Shown here: positions 35,042-43,225 of the stretch, piece after piece
Position numbering within the stretch: the stretch's first letter is position 1
How the letters are laid out: each line of letters opens with the position of its first letter
From: Polaromonas sp.
GTDB taxonomy: Bacteria; Pseudomonadota; Gammaproteobacteria; Burkholderiales; Burkholderiaceae_C
Length of the DNA: 64,000 nt
Direction: 5' to 3'
NCBI GenBank assembly: GCA_030654695.1
Contig: JAURWY010000032.1
Coordinates: forward strand, 56,028 to 120,027
Made by a program: the position numbers and the translations under genes
The notes under the pieces: generated by a model
What the model saw: the letters and a program-made list of their open reading frames with translations, nothing else
The model's database searches: none
Told to the model about the DNA's origin: nothing

Positions 35042-36073
35042 TCAAAACGGCGCTAAGGATTCATACACATTGGCATGACGTGCAGCCGACTCATTCCAGT
35101 CAAAAGCTTGGGCCCGCTCAACACCCGCTTTAGAAAATTTCGCTCTCACGCTTTCTAAAAGCACCGTACTCATGGCGTCAGCAAGTTCTTCGACCGAATA
35201 CGGATCCACCAAAATTCCGCTCGTCCCCACGACTTCCGGGAGGGACGAAGCATTGGCACAAATAACCGGGCAACCCATGGCCATCGCCTCTAGCGGCGGC
35301 AGACCGAAACCCTCGTAAATCGATGGATAAACCAAGGCCCTAGCCACACTATAGAGCCCCCCAAGGATTGCTTCGTCGACAAGTCCAATCGAAAAAATCG
35401 CTTTTTCCAACTTCAAATTTTTAATCTGCTCGAGCTCATCATCATTAAATGCTGCACCAGTACAAATAAGAGAGAAACCTTGACTGGAAAAATTTCCAGC
35501 GACGAATGCTTGTAAAAGTAAATCAAAATTTTTATACCCCGCTCGCCCGCCAACATAGAGAAAAAACTGACCTTCACCCAACCTCATTTTTATAAGATCG
35601 GAGCGTTCAAATAAAGACTCTTGCCCTAACGACATTAAAGGCGAAAAATTACAACCCAAATGAATAACATGGACCGGCTTTGATCCTATTAAATTCCCGT
35701 AATACTCGTAAAAATCTCGTCGCGTTGACTCAGAAATACACACTATTGCATCAGCATATTTGACTGATTTTTTTCTTTCATACAAGTTCAGAAGTCGTCC
35801 ACGCCCGCGAGCCATATTCTTTTCGTAGATCAGATCATAAATAGTAGTGACATTTTTCACGCCATGACTTGAGGTTACACGGAAATGACTTGAATGGAAT
35901 ACTTTAGCCGAAGATTTCGGAGAGTAAACCCTCATCAATTTATTTCCGGTGCCATGAATTATTTCACCCGGAACAAATGTAGACAATCGAGATGTCAACT
36001 CCCGCCAGTACGTAGTGACACCGCCAAATTTCTGAATGTTAAAAATAATATCATCCAACTCCAAGTAAGGCAT
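35042..36073 (-). CDS. Glycosyltransferase family 4
   Basis: 343 residues from the ATG at 36073, which overlaps the flippase stop (TGATG). GT-B fold with TTIYDLIYEKN, AIVCISESTRRDF, VHVIHLGCNFSP, FLYVGGRAGYKNFDLLLQAF and the retaining E-x7-E motif YPSIYEGFGLPPLEAMAMGC. It adds a hexose-type residue to the lipid-linked repeat unit at the cytoplasmic face. Base composition is lower in GC than the flanks, in line with the flippase beside it. Confidence 0.92.
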   Translation of the reverse strand: MPYLELDDIIFNIQKFGGVTTYWRELTSRLSTFVPGEIIHGTGNKLMRVYSPKSSAKVFHSSHFRVTSSHGVKNVTTIYDLIYEKNMARGRGRLLNLYERKKSVKYADAIVCISESTRRDFYEYYGNLIGSKPVHVIHLGCNFSPLMSLGQESLFERSDLIKMRLGEGQFFLYVGGRAGYKNFDLLLQAFVAGNFSSQGFSLICTGAAFNDDELEQIKNLKLEKAIFSIGLVDEAILGGLYSVARALVYPSIYEGFGLPPLEAMAMGCPVICANASSLPEVVGTSGILVDPYSVEELADAMSTVLLESVRAKFSKAGVERAQAFDWNESAARHANVYESLAPF

Positions 36074-37314
36074 CAAATCATACCTTTCGAATCACTCCTA
36101 ATGCACCTCGAACCACTACTGATATATACAAAAACTATAGTCATATGCACAACATACATGAAGGCAAGTAAATAGATCCAATGAAATCCAAATACATTCG
36201 ATATTAACCATACACACAAATATGAAAAAAAGCAGATAGCATTCGTATAAGTCAATATCCTGAAATTTCTAGTGACTTGCCAGTACTTACTCAGTGAATG
36301 CTCGCATATATACACCAAAGAAAGAGGGATCAGAATTACATAAAAAATTACCACATCAACATAATTTAAATTAAAATATAATTGCAAATTAAAATACAAA
36401 GATAAAACGAGTAAAAAAATGATGGCGGCATGTATCGACACATACGAAATCGAAACACCTTTCAGAACTTCAAGCATAAAGCGACGGCCGTCAACATATT
36501 TTTTCTCAACACCCGGTATGTTTCCTTCTCGCTCAATGTATGGCGTCACTATAGATAAAAAAACCATTGTAACGGCCTTGCTAGCATAAGAATAGGTTGC
36601 ATACAATCCCACGCCCCCGCCGACTAGAACCGATGCAATAAATGTATCTTTCAGAAGATACATGAAGGCACCCAGCTTTAATATAAATGATTCTTTTATG
36701 AATTCAGGGTACTGACCACTTCCCGCCTTTGAATAATTTACAATTTTTCCATACAGAATAAAAATTATATAAATAATAGATGCCACGCATCCAACGAGCA
36801 ACGAATACAAAGGATCCAAATTTTTTGATCCAAAATATATCACGGCCAGCACACCCACCCAATTCACGATGTCTGCCAAGTATGTATTTTCAATTTTTTG
36901 CTCTGCTATGCTAATTTTTTTAAGGGCTTCATTTAACGCCTGCACCGCAAGAAGATAGCAAAATATTGATGTGGTAAACACATTTACCACATCAAATATA
37001 TAGTAAATTACATTCAAGACAACTATGCCAATCACTCCAAAAATTAATGTAACTCTCACGATAAAATTTATTATCGCAAATTTTTCATTACCCCGGCCAT
37101 TGACATAATGCGGCAAAAAGCCCCCCCACAACATCTGAGGTAATATACTAAAAAAACTCAAGGCCGTCATTAAGTATAGGAAGTTATCAGCCTCTCGCGC
37201 TACACCATATTTGATTAGCACCGTTATATAAAATAATGCATTTAAAAATATTGAGACGCCAGCATATACCTGTAGGCGACTTAATCTAATTCCAACCATT
37301 TTCATCATGGTCAT
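36073..37314 (-). CDS. Wzx-type polysaccharide flippase, AT-rich
   Basis: 413 residues with about twelve hydrophobic helices and no soluble domain; the spread of helices and the scattered FLYLMTALSFFSILPQMLWG start fit the MOP/Wzx oligosaccharide flippase superfamily. It would move the undecaprenyl-linked repeat unit across the inner membrane. The coding sequence is strikingly AT-rich beside neighbours, consistent with horizontal transfer. Several Met codons cluster at the start (MTMMKM), so the exact start is uncertain. Identification rests on topology and context rather than motifs. Confidence 0.78.
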   Translation of the reverse strand: MTMMKMVGIRLSRLQVYAGVSIFLNALFYITVLIKYGVAREADNFLYLMTALSFFSILPQMLWGGFLPHYVNGRGNEKFAIINFIVRVTLIFGVIGIVVLNVIYYIFDVVNVFTTSIFCYLLAVQALNEALKKISIAEQKIENTYLADIVNWVGVLAVIYFGSKNLDPLYSLLVGCVASIIYIIFILYGKIVNYSKAGSGQYPEFIKESFILKLGAFMYLLKDTFIASVLVGGGVGLYATYSYASKAVTMVFLSIVTPYIEREGNIPGVEKKYVDGRRFMLEVLKGVSISYVSIHAAIIFLLVLSLYFNLQLYFNLNYVDVVIFYVILIPLSLVYICEHSLSKYWQVTRNFRILTYTNAICFFSYLCVWLISNVFGFHWIYLLAFMYVVHMTIVFVYISSGSRCIRSDSKGMI

Positions 37315-37398
37315 AAAAATAGAATTTCAAACCGGTGAATTTTATCGATTCGGTCGCCCTGGATCAGGGTATGGGTCATGGTGCGAAACTCTGCCGCT

Positions 37399-37944
37399 TT
37401 ATAAAAGTACAAGCCCCTGGTCCAAAGACTTACCTTGTGTGTCCTTGGCAGAGAGTTGCGGCACGATACTTGATGGCCATGTGATGCCAATGGCGCGATC
37501 ATCCCAAGCAATACACTGCTCAAACTCCGGCGCGTAGTAGTCAGTGGTTTTATACACAAAGTCGGCACTGTCGCTCAGCACCAAGAACCCGTGCGCGAGG
37601 CCGGGTGGCACCCAGAGTTGTTTATGGTTGTCTTCGGTCAGCTCAACGCCGACCCAACGGCCAAAGGCTGGAGAGTCTGAACGGATGTCGACGGCGACGT
37701 CAAACACCGCGCCCCGCACCACGCGCACCAACTTGCCTTGCGGCCGGGTGGTCTGGTAGTGCATACCGCGCAGCACGCCCTTGGCGCTGCGGCTGTGGTT
37801 GTCTTGAACGAACTGGTGGTCAGTGCCGGTGGCTTCGTTGAAGGCTTTTTGGTTGAAGCTTTCAAAAAAGAAACCGCGCGCGTCGCCGAACACTTTGGGT
37901 TCGATGATGAGCACGCCAGGAATGGCTGTGAGGGTGGCTTTCAT
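37399..37944 (-). CDS. rfbC: dTDP-4-dehydrorhamnose 3,5-epimerase
   Basis: 181 residues, the standard cupin-type length. Motifs: [16 protein letters not shown], the catalytic His in [20 protein letters not shown], and [20 protein letters not shown] segment [18 protein letters not shown]. It epimerises C3 and C5 in dTDP-L-rhamnose synthesis. Start overlaps rfbA stop (ATGA). Last of the rfbBDAC group; 84 bp separate it from the AT-rich flippase. Confidence 0.97.
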   Translation of the reverse strand: MKATLTAIPGVLIIEPKVFGDARGFFFESFNQKAFNEATGTDHQFVQDNHSRSAKGVLRGMHYQTTRPQGKLVRVVRGAVFDVAVDIRSDSPAFGRWVGVELTEDNHKQLWVPPGLAHGFLVLSDSADFVYKTTDYYAPEFEQCIAWDDRAIGITWPSSIVPQLSAKDTQGKSLDQGLVLL

Positions 37945-38843
37945 ACGGCGCCTCCAATCACAGGCTTATCTTCTTTCAGCAAACGCAGCATGTACTGCCC
38001 GTAGCCGTTTTTAGACAGCGGTTGGGCCAGCTTTTCAAATTGCTCGGCGGTGATGAAGCCGTTGCGCCAAGAGATTTCTTCAAGGCAGGCTATCTTCAAT
38101 CCTTGCCTGCGCTCCAGCGTGGCGATGAACTGTCCGGCATCGAGCAGGCTGTCGTGGGTGCCGGTGTCGAGCCACGCGTAGCCGCGCTGCATAATCTGCA
38201 CGTTGAGCTGGCCCTGATCCAGATAGGCTTGGTTGACAGCCGTAATCTCCAGCTCGCCTCTGGCGCTCGGTTTGACGGCCTTGGCGATATCGACCACTTG
38301 GTTGTCGTAAAAATACAGACCGGTAACGGCGTAATTGCTTTGCGGTTTGAGCGGCTTTTCTTCGATGCTGCTGGCTTGGCCTTGGGCATTGAAGGCGACC
38401 ACCCCGTAACGCTCGGGGTCTTGCACATGGTAGGCAAAGACGGTTGCGCCTGCGGTCTGCGCGTCGGCTCCAGAGAGCAGGGTAGTGAAGTCGTGGCCGT
38501 GAAATATGTTGTCACCCAAGACCAGCGCGCTGGGTGCGCCGTTCAGAAACTTTTCACCAATCAAGAAGGCTTGCGCCAAGCCGTCCGGGCTGGGCTGCAC
38601 GGCGTACTGGAGGTTCATACCCCACTGGCTGCCGTCGCCCAGCAGCTGCTTAAAACGCGGCGTATCTTGCGGCGTACTGATGATGAGCACGTCCTGAATA
38701 CCGCCCAGCATCAGGGTGCTGAGCGGGTAATAAATCATCGGCTTGTCGTAGACCGGCAGCAGCTGCTTGCTCATGGCCAGTGTGGCCGGGTGCAGTCGAC
38801 TGCCGGAGCCGCCTGCGAGGATGATGCCTTTGCGTTGGGTCAT
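37941..38843 (-). CDS. rfbA: Glucose-1-phosphate thymidylyltransferase
   Basis: 300 residues. Nucleotide loop [51 protein letters not shown] and the substrate region [17 protein letters not shown], all characteristic of RmlA. It makes dTDP-glucose from dTTP and glucose-1-phosphate and is normally feedback-inhibited by dTDP-rhamnose. Start and stop overlap rfbD and rfbC by ATGA, so the three are translationally coupled. Confidence 0.97.
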   Translation of the reverse strand: MTQRKGIILAGGSGSRLHPATLAMSKQLLPVYDKPMIYYPLSTLMLGGIQDVLIISTPQDTPRFKQLLGDGSQWGMNLQYAVQPSPDGLAQAFLIGEKFLNGAPSALVLGDNIFHGHDFTTLLSGADAQTAGATVFAYHVQDPERYGVVAFNAQGQASSIEEKPLKPQSNYAVTGLYFYDNQVVDIAKAVKPSARGELEITAVNQAYLDQGQLNVQIMQRGYAWLDTGTHDSLLDAGQFIATLERRQGLKIACLEEISWRNGFITAEQFEKLAQPLSKNGYGQYMLRLLKEDKPVIGGAV

Positions 38844-39784
38844 GTGTTTTTCACGATCAGGATTTCGGCGAGCATGCTGTCAACGCCTTGCTGCCAGTCG
38901 GGCAAGCTGATGCCGAATGCGGCTTGCAGCTTGTGAGTGTCGAGTCGGGAATTATGCGGGCGCTGGGCTGCGGTGACAAAGGCGGTCGACGGCACGGGCA
39001 CGATCTCTTGCACGGCCCATGGCATGTCGGGGCGCAGCGCTTTGGCTTGACTGATGACATGGCTGGCGTACGCGTGCCAGTGGGTCTCGCCACCAGCGAC
39101 CAAGTGGTAAATACCGGCTAGAGCAGATTTATTGGCGTCTTGATTGGCTTTGAGACTGTCTTTGGCTGTGACCTTTTGAATCGCCGTAGCCGTCATACTG
39201 GCAATCAACTCGGCCCCAGTAGGCGCACCCCATTGGTCGTTAATCACCGTCAGGCGCTCTCGTTCTTGGGCCAGCTTGAGCATGGTCTTGGCAAAGTTGC
39301 TGCCGTGGGCCGCATACACCCAGCTGGTCCTGAAAATCAAATGCCGTGTGCAGGCGGCCTGAACACGCAACTCACCTTCAAGCTTGGTTTGACCGTAGAC
39401 ATTGAGCGGCGCAGTGGCATCTGTTTCTTGCCAAGGCTCGGTGCCGCTACCGTTGAAAACGTAGTCGGTGCTGTAGTGAATCAGCCAAGAACCCAAGGCT
39501 TCGGCCTCGCGGGCCAGCACTTCAGGGGCGTGCGCGTTGATCAGCCGGGCTTGCTCGGGTTCGCTTTCGGCTTTGTCAACAGCGGTGTAAGCCGCCGCGT
39601 TGACGATGACGTCAGGCCGCAACTGGCGAATGGTTGCCGCCAAGCATTCCGGTTGACCGAGATCGCCACACAAACCGTCGCTGCTTGGGTTGCGGTCAAG
39701 CGCCACCAGCTCACCCAAAGGCGCCAGCGTACGCTGCAGCGCTTGGCCGACTTGGCCGTTTTTGCCGAGGAGGAGGATCTTCAA
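38840..39784 (-). CDS. rfbD: dTDP-4-dehydrorhamnose reductase, with a TTG start next to a toxin-antitoxin insertion
   Basis: 314 residues from a TTG at 39784: [16 protein letters not shown], then the SDR motifs [13 protein letters not shown] and YGQTKLEGE. It reduces the 4-keto sugar to dTDP-L-rhamnose. The start is unusual: TTG, four bases after the higA stop and without a clear Shine-Dalgarno sequence. A second copy of the first 12 codons, with the expected ATG, lies 819 bp upstream at 40568-40603, so higBA appears to have split the original rfbD start and the gene now relies on a regenerated 5' end. Confidence 0.95.
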   Translation of the reverse strand: MKILLLGKNGQVGQALQRTLAPLGELVALDRNPSSDGLCGDLGQPECLAATIRQLRPDVIVNAAAYTAVDKAESEPEQARLINAHAPEVLAREAEALGSWLIHYSTDYVFNGSGTEPWQETDATAPLNVYGQTKLEGELRVQAACTRHLIFRTSWVYAAHGSNFAKTMLKLAQERERLTVINDQWGAPTGAELIASMTATAIQKVTAKDSLKANQDANKSALAGIYHLVAGGETHWHAYASHVISQAKALRPDMPWAVQEIVPVPSTAFVTAAQRPHNSRLDTHKLQAAFGISLPDWQQGVDSMLAEILIVKNT

Positions 39785-39788
39785 GATT

Positions 39789-40181
39789 TCAAATACCCGC
39801 TAAACGTTGCAAGGTATCCGGGAACCTGGCAGCCAACATCAACAGTCGACGTGCAGCGCCTGTAGGCTCCGCCCGGCCTTGCTCCCAGTTTTCAAGCGTT
39901 CGCTTGGACACGCCCAATGCTTGGGCAAACTCAAATTGTGACATTCCTGATTGCGCCCTTGCGGCCATCAGCTCCCAGCGGGGGCCGCTGAGCAACTCTT
40001 CTTTTTCAACCGTGCCGTCGGCCCGTTCAATCCTGCGTTGCACGACGCCGTCCGGCTGGACGGCAAACACCGTCTTGCGCGCCCAGCGCCCTGCCTTCAA
40101 ATCACGCACGGCACTTAACAACTCAGCGCCAATGTCTCGCTGCGCATCTCGCTCCAACAACTCTGTATCAGTCAATGCCAT
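39789..40181 (-). CDS. higA: HigA-type antitoxin (XRE family)
   Basis: 130 residues from the ATG at 40181. An N-terminal arm (ALTDTELLERDAQRDIGAE) precedes a C-terminal helix-turn-helix: LMAARAQSGMSQFEFAQALG and VSKRTLENWEQGRAEPTGAA. This is the HigA/XRE arrangement in which the toxin gene comes first. It neutralises HigB and probably represses its own operon through the palindrome at 40497. It overlaps the toxin gene by 14 bp and ends 4 bp before rfbD, so its transcription may now feed rfbDAC. Confidence 0.9.
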   Translation of the reverse strand: MALTDTELLERDAQRDIGAELLSAVRDLKAGRWARKTVFAVQPDGVVQRRIERADGTVEKEELLSGPRWELMAARAQSGMSQFEFAQALGVSKRTLENWEQGRAEPTGAARRLLMLAARFPDTLQRLAGI

Positions 40182-40497
40182 TTTCCAACTCCTCGCGTAA
40201 GGCCTTGAGCACATGACCCGGCAGTGAGTCTCGGGTGCTTTTGGCATAAATGACCAACATCAAAATCTGACCTCGGCGCGTGCGCGCGTAGTAACAAATA
40301 CGAACCCCGCCTGACTTCCCAGAACCAGCACGCGCCCATCTCAGCTTGCGCACACCTCCAGAACCACGTACCAAATCGCCAGCCTCAGGCGCGTCGAAAA
40401 GGTGCTCTTGCAGCGCGGTGTACTCGTCATCGCTTAGATAATCTGGCAAATAAGCAGAGAACGCTGAGGTCTCAATGAACTCAAAACGGATTGTCAT
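40168..40497 (-). CDS. higB: HigB/RelE-family toxin
   Basis: 109 residues of the RelE/HigB2 ribonuclease type: IRFEFIETSAFSAYLPDYLS, LVRGSGGVRKLRWARAG and GGVRICYYARTRRGQILMLV, and a C-terminal LKALREELENGI. These toxins cleave mRNA on the ribosome. The ATG at 40497 lies at the edge of a 21-bp palindrome with no room for a Shine-Dalgarno sequence, so the mRNA may be leaderless. Inserted between rfbB and rfbD. Confidence 0.9.
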   Translation of the reverse strand: MTIRFEFIETSAFSAYLPDYLSDDEYTALQEHLFDAPEAGDLVRGSGGVRKLRWARAGSGKSGGVRICYYARTRRGQILMLVIYAKSTRDSLPGHVLKALREELENGID

Positions 40498-40517
40498 TGT
40501 ACGCTAATAGCGTACAA
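40497..40517 (-). promoter_or_regulatory. Palindromic operator of the higBA module
   Basis: TTGTACGCT-AAT-AGCGTACAA: perfect 9-bp arms and a 3-bp centre, abutting the higB start codon. This is the expected position for HigA autorepression, over or just downstream of the promoter. Confidence 0.8.
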
Positions 40518-40567
40518 AAGGACCTGTTCGCCATTTGCACCCCTAGGGTTCGATGAGTATGCCGAAT

Positions 40568-40603
40568 GACTTGGCCGGTTTTGCCAAGGAGGAGGATTTT
40601 CAT
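40568..40603 (-). pseudogene. Relic of the rfbD 5' end (36-bp direct repeat of 39749-39784)
   Basis: On the minus strand, an ATG at 40603 begins MKILLLGKTGQV, matching the first 12 codons of rfbD (32 of 36 bases identical), then the match stops abruptly. The ATG overlaps the stop of the small upstream gene (ATGA), as expected for the original rfbD start in this tightly packed operon. The higBA insertion separates it from the working rfbD copy. Confidence 0.85.
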
Positions 40604-40761
40604 AACTGGCGAACTTGGGGTGCATCGTCAAGACGATCGGCTAAGTAATCATCGGGCAATACTGGCGTTTGCTTATAAAACTCACCCAACCACTCCTCCA
40701 TTGGCAACTCTTTTAATGTGCCAAGGCGAGCGTTGGGCAGCTTTGAGTCTTTGTCAGTCAT
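40600..40761 (-). CDS. Small acidic protein coupled to rfbB (function unknown)
   Basis: 53 residues from an ATG at 40761 that overlaps the rfbB stop (ATGACTGA), giving MTDKDSKLPNARLGTLKE and ending in DDYLADRLDDAPQVRQL. Its stop overlaps the relic rfbD ATG, so it was once coupled at both ends. The short acidic C-terminus with LPDDYLADRLDD resembles the toxin-binding tail of type II antitoxins, but no partner toxin is next to it. I do not assign a function. Confidence 0.6.
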   Translation of the reverse strand: MTDKDSKLPNARLGTLKELPMEEWLGEFYKQTPVLPDDYLADRLDDAPQVRQL

Positions 40762-41818
40762 TGGCGTACTGCGTTTGCACCCACTGCCGATAGGCGCCAC
40801 TTTGCACGTGTGCGACCCAGTCGGGGTTGTCCAGATACCAGGCGATGGTCTTTTGGATGCCGGTCTCGAAGGTTTCGGCAGGCTTCCAGCCGAGTTCGTG
40901 CTGCAGCTTGCTGGCGTCTATGGCGTAGCGGCGGTCGTGGCCCGGGCGGTCTTTGACGTAGGTGATTTGCGTGCTGTAGCTTTGGCCGTCGGCCTTGGGG
41001 CGCATCTTGTCTAACAGGCTGCAGACGGTGTTGACGATGTCGATGTTGGGCTTTTCGTTCCAGCCGCCGACGTTGTAGACCTCGCCCAAACGTCCGCGCG
41101 CCAGCACTTCACGGATGGCGCTGCAGTGGTCTTTGACGTACAGCCAGTCGCGCACCTGCATGCCGTCGCCGTAAACCGGCAGGGCCTTGCCCGCCAAGGC
41201 GTTGACGATCATCAGCGGGATGAGTTTTTCGGGGAAATGATACGGCCCGTAGTTGTTGGAGCAGTTGGTGGTGAGCACCGGCAGGCCGTAGGTGTGATGC
41301 CATGAGCGCACCAAGTGGTCGCTGGCGGCTTTGCTGGCGCTGTACGGGCTGTTGGGTTCGTAGCGATGTTCTTCGGTGAAGGCTGGCGCGTCTTTGCCCA
41401 AGGAACCATACACCTCGTCTGTTGACACATGCAGGAAGCGGAACGCCGCCTTGGCGTCTGCGGGCAACTCGCCCCAGTAAGCCCGCACAGATTCCAACAA
41501 CCGAAAAGTGCCGACGATGTTGGTCTGAATAAAGTCTTCAGGCCCGTGGATGGAACGGTCGACATGCGACTCAGCTGCAAAGTTAAGCACCGCACGCGGC
41601 TGGTGCTGCGCCAACAAGCTGGCAACCAAGGCGCTGTCTGCAATGTCGCCCTGCACCAAGGTGTGGCGCGCGTCACCCTGCAAGCTGGCCAGGGTTTCTG
41701 GGTTGCCGGCGTAAGTGAGTTTGTCGAGGTTGATGACCGGCTCATCCGACTGGGCCAGCCAGTCCAGCACAAAGTTGCCGCCAATGAAGCCGGCGCCGCC
41801 GGTGATGAGGATGGTCAT
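40754..41818 (-). CDS. rfbB: dTDP-glucose 4,6-dehydratase
   Basis: 354 residues with the NAD loop TILITGGAGFIGGNFVLDWL, AAESHVDRSIHGPEDFIQTN, HVSTDEVYGSL and the catalytic Tyr-x3-Lys in YSASKAASDHLV. It converts dTDP-glucose to the 4-keto-6-deoxy sugar. First gene of the rfb group, 48 bp after ccsB on the same strand; a dedicated promoter is not obvious in that short gap. Confidence 0.97.
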   Translation of the reverse strand: MTILITGGAGFIGGNFVLDWLAQSDEPVINLDKLTYAGNPETLASLQGDARHTLVQGDIADSALVASLLAQHQPRAVLNFAAESHVDRSIHGPEDFIQTNIVGTFRLLESVRAYWGELPADAKAAFRFLHVSTDEVYGSLGKDAPAFTEEHRYEPNSPYSASKAASDHLVRSWHHTYGLPVLTTNCSNNYGPYHFPEKLIPLMIVNALAGKALPVYGDGMQVRDWLYVKDHCSAIREVLARGRLGEVYNVGGWNEKPNIDIVNTVCSLLDKMRPKADGQSYSTQITYVKDRPGHDRRYAIDASKLQHELGWKPAETFETGIQKTIAWYLDNPDWVAHVQSGAYRQWVQTQYAND

Positions 41819-41866
41819 GTTTGATTCAATTCACAAAACAGGACCGCATCAGCCGCCCGGCCAACA

Positions 41867-43225
41867 TCAAAGTTCGCCGTAGCTGTGCAGGCCCGACAGA
41901 AACATATTGACGCCCAAGAAGGCGAACGTCGTCACCGCTAAGCCGACCAGCGCCCACCAAGCAGCGACGGTACCACGCAAGCCCTTCATGAGGCGCATGT
42001 GCAACCAAGCCGCGTAGTTGAGCCAGACGATCAGGGCCCAAGTTTCTTTCGGGTCCCAGCTCCAGTAGCCACCCCAAGCTTCAGCCGCCCACAGGGCACC
42101 CAAGACGGTGGCGATAGTGAAGAAAGCAAAGCCAACGGCGATTGACTTGTACATCACGTCGTCGAGCACTTCAAAGCTCGGTAAACGCTCGGCCAAGCGC
42201 TGCCGACCCAGCAAAATACCGGCTGAGATCAAGCCAGACACCAACAGGTAACCGAGCCAGTAATTGCCACCACCGACATCCGCTGCCGACTTGCGAAAAA
42301 CAATCGGCACAAAGCAGATCACCACGCCAAGCATCCACAGCGGCGTCAGTTTGTACCAGCGCTTTTCGGTCGCCTGTTGCTTGATCAGGTAGGCCAGCGA
42401 AACCATCGCCGCCAGGGCGAACATGCCGTAGCCGACAAAATTGGCAGGTACGTGGACCTTCATCCACCAGCTTTTAAGAGCCGGCACCAAGGGTTGAATC
42501 TCGTGGGCACCGCGCACGACGGTGTACCAGAGCAGAAAACCCACCGCCGCGCTGACCACTAGCATGACAAAAGCACCCAAAGCGCGGGTGTTGTATTGGG
42601 CTTCAAAGTACAGATAAAAAGCCGCGGTCATCCAGCAAAACAAGACGAACACTTCGTACAGATTGCTGACGGGAATGTGGCCGACGTCAGGCCCGATCAG
42701 GTAGCCCTCGTACCAGCGCACCATCGTGCCGATCAGGGCCATGGTGATGGCGACCCAGACAATTTTGGAACCCAAGGACTCCAACGCATCGCTGTTGCCG
42801 TCTTTGCCGCGACTGGCGACCATGCCGAACCAATAAAACAAGGTGCCCATGAAAAACAACACACTCATCCACAAAATTGCCGACTGACTGGAGAGGAAAT
42901 ACTTCAACCAAAAGACCTGCTCGGCACGCGCCAAATCACCTTGGTACGAGACGATGCCGAGCAAGGAGCCAATCGTCACCACCAGCATCAGCGCGCGCAA
43001 AGGCCGCCAGAACCAACCCATGGCAATCGCTGAGGGAATTGTGCCCAGCAAAATGCCTTGTTCGTAGACGTCCATGTGGGCTTGGTAGCGGAAAAACGCA
43101 TAGAGTCCACCGCCGACCACCAATGCGGCGAACAGCCAGTCGAGCCAATTGCGGCGTGCGAAATAACCCTCATTCAAAATGAAATTGTCTTTGGCGCCGC
43201 TGCGCTTGAGCGTGGTGGTATTCAT
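41867..43225 (-). CDS. ccsB: System II cytochrome c maturation protein CcsB (ResC/CcsA-type)
   Basis: 452 residues with multiple helices and the haem-handling tryptophan-rich motif WGGYWSWDPKETWALIVWL near the C-terminus, typical of the CcsA/ResC family. With ResB it forms the membrane synthetase that moves haem out and attaches it to apocytochromes. The start overlaps the resB stop (ATGA-type overlap, 43222-43225). In Betaproteobacteria this protein is often named CcsB. Confidence 0.93.
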   Translation of the reverse strand: MNTTTLKRSGAKDNFILNEGYFARRNWLDWLFAALVVGGGLYAFFRYQAHMDVYEQGILLGTIPSAIAMGWFWRPLRALMLVVTIGSLLGIVSYQGDLARAEQVFWLKYFLSSQSAILWMSVLFFMGTLFYWFGMVASRGKDGNSDALESLGSKIVWVAITMALIGTMVRWYEGYLIGPDVGHIPVSNLYEVFVLFCWMTAAFYLYFEAQYNTRALGAFVMLVVSAAVGFLLWYTVVRGAHEIQPLVPALKSWWMKVHVPANFVGYGMFALAAMVSLAYLIKQQATEKRWYKLTPLWMLGVVICFVPIVFRKSAADVGGGNYWLGYLLVSGLISAGILLGRQRLAERLPSFEVLDDVMYKSIAVGFAFFTIATVLGALWAAEAWGGYWSWDPKETWALIVWLNYAAWLHMRLMKGLRGTVAAWWALVGLAVTTFAFLGVNMFLSGLHSYGEL

